From: Trema orientale
Taxonomy: Eukaryota > Streptophyta > Magnoliopsida > Rosales > Cannabaceae
Assembly (NCBI GenBank): GCA_002914845.1
Contig: JXTC01000012.1
Span: 44,909 to 108,908, forward strand
DNA: 64,000 nucleotides
Direction of reading: 5' to 3'
Part shown: positions 1 through 10,961 of the stretch, one piece after another
Layout: every line of letters begins with the position of its first letter
Numbering within the stretch: position 1 is the first letter of the stretch
Notes under the pieces: generated by a model
Seen by the model: the letters and a program-made list of their open reading frames with translations, nothing else
Told to the model about the DNA's origin: nothing
The model's database searches: none
Position numbers and translations under genes: made by a program

Positions 1-2060
1 GTGTGTGGAAGACCTAATATCAATTTCATTACTAGAATGATTACTACAATGTAAAATGCTTAAAAAAAGCTACCACAAGTATAAATCACAACTTTCACAA
101 AATTAGGAAATCTAATTACAAAATGAACTAAAATGGCACATCTTTTCATAAAAACTAGTCCATTTGTTTCTAAACGGTACCATTTGGTTTTAAAAAAATT
201 TGGACAGCACCTCCCCCATTTTTAGGACATTCCCACATGATTAAAATCATGGTTTAAGACCTGCAATAACAATCTACAAGCCAATTCCCACATATACACC
301 TCAAAGAGGATCATTTAGAACAACCTAGGTGCACTTGAATCCCTTTCGGTTTAAACAAAGTTTAAAACCACTTTTACACTTGTATGCCATCACAACCAGC
401 CACCAAAAGAGTCTAATAACTAATAGGATCAATAAAATATACATTCCAAGTATGAAAAAAAATCAGATTACAATTATAGAAAACTTAATCTACTACACAT
501 AGAAATACCTAATTCCATAAATAGCAAACTTTGGGGTTTTAGGTTTAACATTAATCTTCCACTTAAATTTTTTTGTTTCCAGCAATATATAAGGGTTTCT
601 AAGACCATTATTCAACAAATAATAGCTTAGGCTTAAGAGCTGAAATAAAGGAAACGCACTACAATTTCAAAATTCTACTTAAACCTTACCTTGACTAGTT
701 TGAGCCTTTGATAGACTTCTTGCCTTCTATCTCCACCAAACTGATTCCCAAGGCTTAGAAATAGATTTTTGAACTTAAGAGGACCTGAAGAAACTAATAT
801 TTAAGTAGGAACAAGTAGAGAATTGAAATTAAAGGACAAGACCTAGAAAGAAGAACTTAGTAGAGTTACCTTGACTAGCTTTGGTCTATCTTGCTTTCTA
901 GAGTTCCAATTTGAGTTCTACCACTTAGAAACTCTTGGATATGACTAAGAGGAGTTGAGAGAAGTCTAAAACTGAGCTGGAGAGTCTCAGGTCATGGCTG
1001 GAGAGAAAGGGAAAGCAAATGACAGATTTGGTCAAAAAGTGATACTTAATGATTAAGAAATGGTATAACTTAAATTCTAAGGGGTATTTTGGATATTTTG
1101 CTCATTGCTTTCTATGTGTCCAGCTCTAAAACATCCTTAGCATACTCACCACGTTGCTGGTCCATCCTATACACCCAAGTGTAGACCAAAATAGTGAAAC
1201 CTAGCTTAAGAGATGAAAACTAGTCATACTTTGACCTATAATCCCATATGGCCAATCTTATTGTAACCTAGTGAAACCTAGCCCCATAAAACATAAAAAT
1301 AAGTCAACTAGACTCCAATTAGTAATGCAAACAAAGTATCAATGCCTAATTATTAGAGTGCACAAAGATGGCATTACGCGATTAAGCTTCATCTAAGCTA
1401 GCTCAGTGTAATTAAACACAGTTTAGTACAGGAACTGCCACCTCGTGCTTACCTGAAACTAACATTTTGGAAAATGCTAGAAATGGTTTCTACACATTAA
1501 ATAAAAGCTATTTGACGTGCTAAACGCACAGTAAATTTGGCTCCGAAAAGCGTGAAAAATGCATTTTACCGAAAAAATACTATTTGACCAAGTTATAAAC
1601 AAACATGATTTTAATGCATGTTCGTATAGTATTACTATTCATAAATATATTCTTTGTTCCTTTCACACACCAAGCTATCTCTCTCTGAGGGTACTGAGCC
1701 TTTACACTACATGGGAGTACTTCTACAAACTTTAGTACAATAATACAGAGCATTTAACAATCAAAATGAGTAATTTACCATGAAATTGGTACTAGTTGCT
1801 TGATATGTCTATTATGCAATATGAATATATTTATTATTATTGGCTTATCATGTATGTGATAATCTTGGGCGTCATACTTTTTCGGTAGACCGAAAATAAT
1901 TTCGGTCTGCCGATTCCTCTATTTTCGTAGTTTTTCAGAAAAAATAGTTCGAAAAAGATAAAAATGATTAAACTAACGATAGAATTATTGAAAAAACATT
2001 AATTTAATGATCATAGAATGCAAATCAAAAGAAATTCAAGTAAAGAAACTTTAATAAAGT
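1..2060. other. No recognisable gene, AT-rich
   Basis: No open frame with recognisable content and no clear terminal repeats on either strand. Two phrases around 690 and 870 share the words 'accttgactag' and may belong to an old repeat. At 1880-1915 a short phrase resembles one inside the copia LTR at about 9150-9210 in the same orientation; it could be a trace of a second LTR, but the match is short. A single copy of the phrase 'cacctcgtgctt' at about 1440 recalls the minisatellite at 55.2 kb. Confidence 0.5.
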
Positions 2061-2090
2061 AAGTAGTGGATATCACCAAATATCGAGGTA

Positions 2091-2158
2091 TGATCGGATA
2101 TAATGTTTAGTATTTGTCTATGTAGATCGGATATAATGTTTAGTATTTGTCTATGTGC
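2091..2158 (+). repeat. 34-bp tandem duplication
   Basis: The unit beginning 'gatcggatataatgtttag' occurs twice head to tail. It lies at a point where the copia RT frame has also lost several residues. Confidence 0.85.
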
Positions 2159-2201
2159 TAGATTTCAATTTAATCCTAAGGAATCACATATTAGTACTGT
2201 G

Positions 2202-2324
2202 AAACATATTCTGAAATATTTGCATGGCATTATGAATCTAGGATTATGATATCCAAAAGGTATAAACATATTCTGAAATATTTGCACGGCATTATGAATC
2301 TAGGATTATAATATCTAAAAGGCA
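2202..2324 (+). repeat. About 63-bp tandem duplication in the copia RT/RNase H join
   Basis: The unit starting 'aaacatattctgaaatattt' and ending near 'atatccaaaaggta' is repeated once with a few substitutions. It duplicates the residues around ILKYLHGIMN of the copia reading frame. Confidence 0.85.
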
Positions 2325-2792
2325 TACATTTTAACAATACTAGTTTTTTGGACGCAGATTTCGCTGGTTGTCAAACTAACTGTAAGAGCACAAGTGGCAC
2401 TTGTCATATTCTTGGTTATTCACTTGTGTCTTGGTTTAGCAAGAAACAAAATTTTTTTGCTCTTTCTACTATCGAAGCCAAATACATTTCTGCAGGTAGT
2501 TGGAACTCAAATTCTATAGGTGAAACAAACATTAATGGATTTTGGAATGAATTATAATTATGCGCCTATTAAATGTGATAATAATAGTGCTATTAATTTG
2601 TCAAAAAATCTAATTTTGCATTCACGTACTAAGCATATTGATATTAGACATCATTTATTTCATGATCATATGTAAAAAGGTGATATTATACTTGAATTTG
2701 TTTGCACGGAAAAATAATTAGTTGATATTTTCACAAATCCTTTTAGTGAGGACCTTTTTGGCGTGATTCATACAGAACTTGGCATGATTAGT

Positions 2793-3760
2793 CTTTTCGT
2801 CTTTTTCAAGCTTCATTGAAGAGCTCATTGGTATTCTGATTGACTTGGAGTTCTCTATATCAAAATTTTTTAACATATTCTTAATGTATTTGGATTGATT
2901 GATGAAAATGCCTTCTTTGCTTTGTTTGATTTGGAGGCCAAGGAAGAAATTTAGTCCTCTTATCATGCTCATTTCAAACTCATTGTGCATATACTTAGAA
3001 AATTCTTCACAAACAGAAACAATAGTAGCACCAAATATAATATCGTTAATATAAATTTGAATAATAATCATCTCTCCCCTTTTTCTTTTTATAAAAAGAG
3101 TAGTATCCACTTTTCCTATAGTAAAACCATTTAAAATCAAGAATTTACTTAATTTATTATACTAAGCTATAGAAGCTTGCTTTAAACCATAAAGAGTCTT
3201 TTTCAATATAAAAATATGATTCGGATACTTATGATTTTGAAAACCAAGGGGTTGGACTATATATACTTTTACTACAATGTATCTATTTAGAAATGCACTC
3301 TTAACATCCATTTGATATAGGATAAAATCCTTATGACATGTAAATGCTAAGAGCATCTTTATGAATTCTAATCTTGCTATGGGTGTAAATGTTTCTTCAT
3401 AATCGATACTTTTTCCTTGATTGAAACATTGAGCTACTAGTCTAGCTTGGTTTCTCTTGAGCTACTAGTCTAGCTTGGTTTCTCACAATCACTCCATGCT
3501 CATCTACCTTATTTCTAAAGACCATTTAGTTCCAATAATCGATTGGTATTTGGGTCTTCGAACTAACTCCCATACATCATTTCTTTCAAATTGTTTTAAT
3601 TCTTCTTGCATAGCTAAAATCCATGATTCGTCTTTTTCGACATCTTTAAAACTTTTTAGTTCAATTTGAGAGATAAAACCCATATTATTGCAAATATTTC
3701 TAAGTGATGCTCTAATCTTGACTATTGTAAAGGGTCACTTAGAATTTGGTATTTAGGATG
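2793..3760 (-). pseudogene. Ty1-copia reverse transcriptase, decayed
   Basis: The minus strand carries the RT domain of a copia polyprotein: the entry region around ELNQFERN/IIGTKW (about 3500-3690), then QMDVKSAFLN and LYGLKQAS (3162-3356), then IGKVDTTLF and the core box (2718-3140). The catalytic box, usually YVDD, reads YIND here, so one of the two adjacent catalytic aspartates is replaced. In-frame stops and a 28-bp tandem duplication (3429-3484) separate the pieces. The frame stops matching at about 2793, where antisense of the inverted RNase H segment begins. The enzyme cannot be active. Confidence 0.9.
3429..3484. repeat. 28-bp tandem duplication in copia RT
   Basis: The phrase 'gagctactagtctagcttgg' followed by 'tttctc' occurs twice in a row. 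It lies inside the RT coding region, where the unduplicated family has one copy of these residues. Confidence 0.85.
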
Positions 3761-3837
3761 AGCATAATTGAATTTTAAATCTTGAGGAAGTGAGAGAGTG
3801 TTACCATTGTTGATTCCTTTTCTTCCTTAAAATCTTG

Positions 3838-4536
3838 TTATAGTTGGATGTCCTTCTCTTTATTTGTTTTCTCATTGACACTTAGCTCATTTAAGCTTGG
3901 TTCTATACCTATAATATCATCATCTGTTTTTCTCGCTTCAATGAGAGTGTTAGACTCATCAAAAATAACGTGCATAGATTTCTCTACTACCAACATTCTT
4001 TTATCGAAAACTCTATAAGCTTTACTAGTAGTAGAATATCCAAGAAAAGTACCAACATCGGATTTTGAATCAAATTTTTTCAAATTACCTTTAGTATTCA
4101 AAATAAAATATTTGCAAACAAAAACTTTAAAATAGCCAATATTTGGTTTTCTATCTTTCCAAAGCTTATAAGTTTTCTTGTTCAAAATTGGCCTTATCAT
4201 AACTCTATTCACAATATGACAAGTGGTACTAACTGCTTCGTTCCAAAAATATTTTGGCAAACTATTTTCATTTAACACCTAAGTTAATCTTTAAAAATCA
4301 TCAAATATCACAAAAATATATTGTTTTCCACCAAGACTAGCTACTTTTGATGGTCCAAATAAATCTATGTGAAGTAGTTGCAAGGGTCTAGAAGTAGAAA
4401 TGGTATTTTTGGATTCAAAAGAGCTTTTTACTTGTTTTCTGAATTGGCACGTATCACAAACCTTATCTTTTTCAAAAAGTAAACTAGGTAAACCACTTAC
4501 AAAGTTTTTCTTTGAAAGATTAGAAATAGTATTCAT
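3838..4536 (-). pseudogene. Ty1-copia GAG-pre-integrase/integrase with core deletion
   Basis: Going down the minus strand: the GAG-pre-integrase zinc region (CDTCQFRKQ near 4455), the first integrase strand (LLHIDLFGP, with the first catalytic Asp, ending VIFDDF near 4291), then directly the post-core segment MLNENSLPKYFW and GYSTTSKAYRVFD (3838-4278). In copia integrases roughly 90-100 residues lie between DDF and MLNE, including the second Asp and the Glu of the DDE triad. They are missing here. Two of the three catalytic residues are therefore deleted. The rest is interrupted by stops. Confidence 0.88.
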
Positions 4537-4825
4537 GCTAGCATATCCAAGTCTTTTATATCAAAGCTAAGAATCATCTTTTAAAGCCGAAAAATGCTTA
4601 TCTTAATTAAAATATTTTTCAATATCAATAGTATACACATTATCTTTTCTTTCTCTTTTGAAAATAATTTCTTTTGAACAAGTATCCTCAATTAAGCATT
4701 TAGAAGGCTTAAAAATAACTCTTATAATATTTATAAAAAGTTGACTTATACTAGGCAAATTGTGTTTAAGACTATCGACAAGCAAAATAATTTCTATAAT
4801 GGGTAAGGAAATTGTACCAATGTTA
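4537..4825 (-). pseudogene. Ty1-copia protease/pre-integrase segment, downstream half
   Basis: Minus-strand text GTISLPI, LLVDSLKHNLPSISQL and similar (4603-4825) is the stretch after the copia protease. It joins in frame to the protease half at 6475-6590 when the inserted solo LTR (4831-6469) and one 5-bp target copy are ignored. This places the insertion inside the protease region. Confidence 0.8.
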
Positions 4826-4830
4826 CCTAT

Positions 4831-6469
4831 TATTGGTTAGAATATGCAACTATAAATTCACATACTTCAATGCAAGTGCACACGGTCACAAGTAATATAG
4901 ATTTAGGAGTTAAGAGTGTCGAACCCACAGGGATTGATTTCTAATTTAGTGCTAAGAATTAAAATTATCTCAATCCTAACTTTATCTAAACAACCGAAAT
5001 ATTGATTTTAAAGAAATAAAACAAAGCAACTAAATTAGCATACAAAATGAATGAAAGCAAGCAATAAGAAAAATATCTAGGTCTACTAATTCCCCAATAT
5101 TCCTTTAAACACACAATCTCCCAATTTCCCTCTTACATTAATTAATCCACTAGAGTTATCAACTGAAAATTTAAATGTATTCACAAACTCCTTTTCAAAA
5201 CATAAGTGAAAAGATCTAGACAAGCTAATATGTTACTCCTAACATAAATTGACTAGATTTATTAAGTTTAGTTATTCTCACATAAAGATTGCATAAGTCA
5301 CATAGATATATTCCTATCCTATGCAAACTCACCCAACATTAGGTGATCTTATGTTATTCTACATATGTCCAAACCTAAATTCCCCTTCACAAGTTCATAA
5401 AGGTTTCACTCAATAATCTATTTAGTGATCAATTAAATAGAAGCAATAAGAACAAAGTAAAACAAATAACTCAACAACGGGTTTGATTAATAAAATAGGA
5501 GAGAAATAAAAAAATAAAATATTCAAGATTAGTTCACATACTAAAACTAGACAAAGAAATATTTAGTTCATAATATAAATTGAGAACAATAGCATTTTAA
5601 TACCATAGAATCAAGAAATATAAATATTAAAGAGAAAAGAGTTTTAGAATTCCCTCTCTTTGAAGAGCTTGAAAGTGTTCATAGAGGTTATCAATCTCCT
5701 CCTCTAAACTTGGCTTTTGCCCTCTTGAATCCTCCTTCAAAGATTTGCTCTCAACTATACTACTCTCTAAATATGAAAAATACAAAGAAAAACTCTCAAG
5801 AAAATGAAGAAAAGAACCTAAGAACAAACTATGGTGTTGATGTTGTGGAGGAAATCAAAAAATAGAGTTGGTTGGAGCATGTCTTCATCTTCTTCTTTCT
5901 CTTCTTTCTCTCCTTCTATGGCTGCCACTCTCTCTTTCTCTTTAGCCCAACATGCCTCTTTCAATCTCAAAGATAGGGTTTTAAAGAGGTGGTTCGTGCA
6001 AACCTAAAGCAGGCCGAACCTGGACCTTTGGATCGTCAAAAAGTTAATCTCAACCATCAATTATTGACCTAGGACGCAAGAGGTGGCACCGCGGCACCAT
6101 TTTTTGTGCTGCGGCACCAAAACTACCTGAGAGTTGGCACTGGGGCGCCACTTTTGGTGTTGGGGTACCACTTTTCTACTGCGGCTTCCCGGATGCACCA
6201 TTTCTTCATTTTAGCACTGATTTACCGCATTTTCATTCTATTGCGATCGTATCAGATTCAACTTCGAGCCAATGATTTGAAAACCCATTTGTGAGGCACA
6301 AATTCACCTCATTTTACATCAAACACCTTTGTTTCATTCTCCTATCAATATAAACAAACAAAACAATAAAACAACAAGAAAAACACTTGAAACAACTTAA
6401 TTCAAATAAGAGCATAGCAAAACTTAAGACATAATAGTACTAGATAACTCTAATTTTATAGAGTTTACA
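4831..6469 (-). mobile_element. Ty3-gypsy solo LTR (1.64 kb) inside copia
   Basis: Bounded by the exact 5-bp direct repeat CCTAT (4826-4830 and 6470-6474). Read on the minus strand it begins TGTAAACTC and ends with a diverged CTAACCAATA (about CTTACTAACA in a sister copy). It matches the two LTRs of the element at 22833-30154 along its length, including the motif 'cttttcatattt' around 5770 and the 'ggcgccgcggcgcc'-like GC patch near 6090-6180. There is no internal region, so it is a solo LTR left by LTR-LTR recombination. The short open frame at 5627-5827 recurs in the sister LTRs only because they are copies; I do not call it a gene. Confidence 0.88.
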
Positions 6470-6474
6470 CCTAT

Positions 6475-6600
6475 ACCCAAAATTTTGCCTCTGGCATAAT
6501 TTCCAAAAGTAACATGTCCTCCATTTCTTTTTGTTAATAATGAAAGCAAAGAATAGTCTCCGGTCATGTGTTTGGGGCAATCATTATCCAAGAACTAAAA
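6475..6600 (-). pseudogene. Ty1-copia aspartic protease region, mutated active site
   Basis: Minus-strand text reads LDNDCPKHMTGD followed by GGHVTFGN and GKILGIG. Copia proteases have a D-S-G active-site triplet in this context (LDSGCS.HMTG); here it reads D-N-D. An in-frame stop lies just upstream. The domain is cut by the solo LTR at 6474. Confidence 0.82.
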
Positions 6601-8195
6601 GTTCTTTTTCTTTTATACTTATAAGTAAGAATCAAATTTTGATTTTTGGTACCCATACTAATTTGGGTCCTTGAGTGTTAGTTCTAGATTCTTTTAGTAC
6701 CCAAGCTAGTTTTCCATCAAAATACGTATTTTTTTTTACAAAGTACGAAAAATTAGTGTGTCCATCTTGATTACAATAAGTGCAAGTGTGCTTTGTGTCG
6801 CTTGTACTAGCTTTCACGGAGGCAATTTTGTTTTATGGAAGATTTATATCCAATATCTCCTTTGTCAAAAATATATTTTTGCCCACTAAGCATCATGTCA
6901 AAATTTTTCTTTCCATTTGTAGCTTTGTAGACAATTTTAGTCAAGTCAAAAATCTTATCATTTAAGAAAGTGTTTTCTTTTGACAAAAGATCATAATTGC
7001 TACAAAGGTAATTTTACTTCCTTTTCTTAATTTTACTTCATTTTCTTTTGTAAACTCTTCAACTATTTTAGACAAGCTAAGAATTTCCTTTTTTCTCGAA
7101 AATGAGTTTTTTATATTTTTGTGTAAATCATTGAAATCACTCAATAAATTTTCATATAATAAATCACAATCACTATCATTTTCACATGTTGGCAATTTCT
7201 TCTTGTTCTTCATCACTATTATCCCAAGTGACTTTCATTGCCTTCTTCTTCATTTTTATGAATAAAGGACATTCGTTCTTCATATGTCTCGGCGTTTGTA
7301 TTCAAAGTAAGTAATGGAATCATCCTTTACTTTCTTCTCTTGATAGTTATTGCCTTTGGTATTCTTCTTGAAATTCTTCTTTTTAAAGTTCAAGTACTTC
7401 TTGTACCTTTTAGTAAATAGGGCAATGTCTTCTAACTCACTATTTGCAAATTCTTCTTCTTCCTCATTGCTTTCTTGCGTGGCAGCTTTAAGAGTAATTC
7501 CTTTCTTTTTCTTTTCCTCTCCTTCATCTTTATTTGTTTCTTTTATAAGGATTTCATGGGTCATGAGGGATCCCAAAAGTTCTTCAAAAGGAAGTTTGCT
7601 TAGATTTTTTACTTTTTGAATAGCTACCACCTTGCTTCTATATACTCAGAGAAAACTTCTAAGGATTTCGCTCACCAACTCACCATTTGGAAAGATTTTT
7701 CCTAAAGAACCAAGGGAGTTAATAATAGTAATGAATCTAGTAAACATTTGAGAAATAGATTCATCTTTTTCCATTTTGAACAGCTCATAGTTTCTAGTAA
7801 AACATTAATCCTAGTTTCTTTCATGGAGCTAGTTTCTTGATAAGAGACTTCTAATATATTCCATAGTTTATGAGCATCTCTAGCCTTCTCAATATTATTA
7901 TATATATTCCTATCTAAATAATGCATAAGAATATTTCTAGCTCTTCTATTTTTTGTGAAAGTGATTTTATCATTTTCATTATATTCCTCTATATCTTTTT
8001 CTACTTCTCTCCCATCAATAATTTTTGTTATTTTTAAAGAGCCTTTAGTAACAATAGACCATAAATCAAAATAAATAGACTTAAGAGAAGTGTCCATCGG
8101 TTTATTCAATAGTTAAAATCACTTCCATTGAAAAATAGTGATTTAGAAGGTGAATACCCCTCATATTGAAAAGAAAAGTTATTTGGGTTAGCCAT
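6600..8195 (-). pseudogene. Ty1-copia gag, decayed
   Basis: Start ATG at 8195 (minus), encoding MANPNNFSFQYEGYSPS and a typical gag N-terminus. A stop follows at 8106-8108, where the family has a Trp. The UBN2-type gag domain continues in another frame (7702-8109: IYFDLWSIVTKG, KARDAHKLWNILEVSYQ). A Lys/Glu-rich linker follows (7280-7630), and near 6760 a zinc knuckle, CTYCNQDGHTNFSY, in which the last Cys of C-X2-C-X4-H-X4-C is Tyr. The gag frame is split by several frameshifts. The start is chosen by its position 17 bases after the primer-binding site. Confidence 0.85.
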
Positions 8196-8211
8196 CTCAA
8201 AAATGGTTAAG

Positions 8212-8232
8212 ATACCAAGCTCTAATACCAAT
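8212..8232 (-). other. Copia primer-binding site (initiator tRNA-Met type)
   Basis: On the minus strand the LTR ends ...TAACA at 8233 and is followed by TTGGTATTAGAGC. The canonical plant copia site is TGGTATCAGAGC, so it differs by one transition. Its location immediately inside the LTR fixes the element's orientation. Confidence 0.85.
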
Positions 8233-9656
8233 TGTTAGCCCAAGATTAGCTAACCAAAGAGGAGAGGTGAATTGGGTTTTAAAAGCTTTTGCAAACTTTT
8301 CAAAATTAGCAAGTGAAATATGAGGTAAAAAGAACTAAATAAAATAACTATATAAAGTAAAAATATGCAAGAAATGACTATATGAAGTAAAAATAACTAT
8401 ATAACAACATAAGCTTAAGGTAAATACATTCAAAGAGATAGGGATAGAGAAATGCAAATACTATTTTTAAGAGATTCAACAAATACAATGGTTTGTCTAC
8501 GTCCCAGGCTCTTAGCAACACGCTTCGAGCTTTTCACTATCGGATCAAGAGAATGAGCTTAACCGACCCTTGTGCACAACTGGTGATTTCTCCTTAGGCA
8601 CACTCACACCTTTACAATAGCCTTTAATCCGGCTCTATCATGCCTAACTCGGATTGTTTAGACTTCGATACCAATCTCACCTAAACTAGGTCTTTATGAA
8701 TCCGGTATCAACCTCACCTCACAATTACAATTTAGTTTTTGTTGAATCACTCAACTAGAATCTCTCTCTAATGAAGATAATTAATGATACAAGGTAAACT
8801 TAGAGAGAATAAATGTGAACATAAGATATGATCTAGTTTGGTTCAAGTGTTTTTCTTTTTTTTTTTAATTGGCTCAAGTGATTTTTGTGAAAAAATGGAT
8901 TCGAAAGTTTAGATCACAAAAAATTGATTTAAACAACTTGAGTATATGATATGAGCAATATAAGGATGTTCAAAATTTGTTTCAGTCTTAGAAAAACTTC
9001 TATTTGTAGATTTGAATGAAAATTAGCCGTTTTAAACCGTTTGATAGACAATTTGTCATTTTCAGTATACGAAAGTATATTTTCGATCGGTTAAAAATGC
9101 TAGCCGTTGAAAGTGTAGTTCTAACAGTCGAATTTAAAAAACTTTTGAAATTCGGCAGAGAATCAGTAGACCAAAAACTGGGAATCAGTCTGCCGAAAAT
9201 ACAAGAGAGCTTATTTTGATTTTATTTCAAGTCTTTTTTTATTCTTTTCGAAATTATGACTTCTTAAATTGATTTTTATGAAATATGAATACTATAGAAA
9301 TTCATAAATCAATTTAAAACATGTGTAAAATAAATTTTGAAACTTTAATTCAAGATAAACTAGTTTGACTGGATTGGTTTGAAAATTTCCTATTTTTAGA
9401 AAAGTTTGAGCCACTAAGATCATATTATATATAAACAAGTATTCAAATACAAGAACTAAGTAATTAACTTTTGCTAGTCTAAGTCTTGTATTCTTGGTCT
9501 TTGTCTTGAAGCTCTTTTCCATAATCCATCTTGAATGTCTTATGATCTTTTTAATTTAAATTGCTACATACTCAAGTAGATTATTAGTTCTTAATCATAT
9601 ATTTGTTAACTTCAAAACACGAGTATAAGATTGATAATACAAAGCATGAGTTAACA
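8233..9656 (-). mobile_element. 5' LTR of the Ty1-copia element (1.42 kb)
   Basis: On the plus strand it runs from TGTTAGCCC to GAGTTAACA, giving the 5-bp inverted termini TGTTA...TAACA. The inner boundary abuts the primer-binding site. Bases 9657-9661 (ACCTA) would be one target-site copy, but the partner at the far end cannot be identified because the 3' end of the element is rearranged. Confidence 0.8.
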
Positions 9657-9880
9657 ACCTACGGCATTGCATTTTTTATTCTTGTTCAGCAAACTCTCAA
9701 TACTTTTTGGTACTGCAGCATGAGTTTGACGGGAGATGTTAGATTATTTATTATTTATCTTTAGTGTGGGTATTCAAGTCTTTTCATTAATTATTTGCTT
9801 GTAGTCTATATAAACTCCTTTTCTAATGTATTTTCATTATGCCATGCAATAAGAAATCCTAGCTGTCTCTTCTTCTCCAA
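9657..9880. other. Short spacer, nothing recognised
   Basis: AT-rich sequence between the copia LTR and the left arm of the inverted repeat. I looked for exon or intron remnants of a third MDL-like gene, which the repeat symmetry would predict here, and could not recognise any coding match. Confidence 0.4.
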
Positions 9881-10895
9881 TTTCATTCGTAAAGTTATCA
9901 CATTAATTGTTCAATCATTTTTATACATTTTTTGTACACTAATAAAAAAGTCGTTGTTCGATTTTTAAACATCCTCACAATTTAAGGTCTTCTTCAATAA
10001 TTTTAATATTTAGTCACAATAGGGCTGCTCCTGACTTTTAAGCCTTCAAGGGCATAATACGTAAATTGCATTTTTTTTCTCCCTTCTGAGTAACATGATA
10101 TATTATATTGTTTCTAATTAATTAATATTAGCATACATACTCGCGCAGTATCGTCAAGATAAATGAAGCATACATCATCAACTAGCCGTTACTACTCAAA
10201 TTACTTATTTGCAAAGTAAAATCCACACGTGAAATTGATTCAAGAAAAAGAAACAAAAAGGAAATCAGCAAATACATATTAAAGTGTATGGAGATCAATT
10301 AGTATCTCTTTTCTATCGCTCCAGTCAAAATAACCACGCCTAGAAAGATTAACTAGGATCGGCAAGATATCATGAAAAACCCTCTATAGAAATACCTTGA
10401 TCCTTGAAGTAACATTAAGTTTCCATAATGTTTTTCACCAATTTGAATCATTGCCGAACGATGATGGACCATTTAGCCGATTAGACTCCATATAATAATT
10501 AATGCAACATATACTTGAGGCAAAAAACAGATATAGTACTGGACCTAAATTTCACTTCTTATTTTCCAGATGTTACAATTACAGTATTTGATCATAACTA
10601 AATAAATCGAGACAACGTGACGAGCAATTAAACTCAACTTCACTTAGTATACCTATAAGGAAGAGTTATCCATGTGTCCAGCGTCAAGAAAGAAGCAAAG
10701 GAAATTAGAAAGAAAACCATACGTATTAACGGTGTTTCATTTGGCGACGATTAAAAGAAGTCCTAGAAAAATCCATGTCTATTCCCAAAAGAGTTGGTCA
10801 ACTTCTTCGTCATCGGATCAATTCACAAACCCTTGCAAACCTACATCTTTTTGGTCATTCTCTTCTCGAATGAAAGTCTTCTAATTTTTAAGTTT
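9880..10895. repeat. Left arm of large imperfect inverted repeat
   Basis: Read in reverse complement it follows 14860-15990 with scattered differences: for example 'gatgatggacca' (about 10462) against 'tggtccatcatc' (about 15367), 'gtgtatggagatcaatt' (about 10284) against 'aattgatctccatacac' (about 15528), and 'agccttcaagg' against its complement near 15858. The outer end corresponds to the 3' untranslated region of gene A in inverted orientation. Long open frames here are coincidental. Confidence 0.85.
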
Positions 10896-10961
10896 TCATA
10901 ATTTTTAAGTTCATTCCTTCAAACCAAATATTCCATAATATTTCATAAGTTCTTTTAATAT

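Larger units (their letters stand above)
2060..2795 (+). pseudogene. Ty1-copia RT C-terminus/RNase H fragment, inverted
   Basis: Plus-strand translation shows the end of a copia reverse transcriptase (KYRGMIG, then PDIMFSVCLCARF-like text), the RNase H domain (DADFAGC at about 2348, CHILGYSLVSWFSKKQ, ALSTIEAKYISA) and the pol tail (LVDIFTNPFSEDLF, then TELGMI near 2785). It is broken by in-frame stops and by two tandem duplications at 2091-2158 and 2202-2324. In copia elements this segment directly follows the part found on the minus strand from 2793 rightwards, so it looks like the inverted 3' end of the same element. Family assignment is firm; the inversion is an inference from segment order. 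Confidence 0.85.

Noticed and set aside
3475-3669. Plus-strand 64-residue frame
   Set aside because: Antisense of the copia RT entry region.
5627-5827. 66-residue frame recurring at 29243-29503
   Set aside because: Conserved only because both lie in copies of the same gypsy LTR; no start context or known domain.
7350-7619. Plus-strand 89-residue frame
   Set aside because: Antisense of the Lys/Glu-rich gag linker of the copia element; Phe/Ser-rich translation is the usual shadow.
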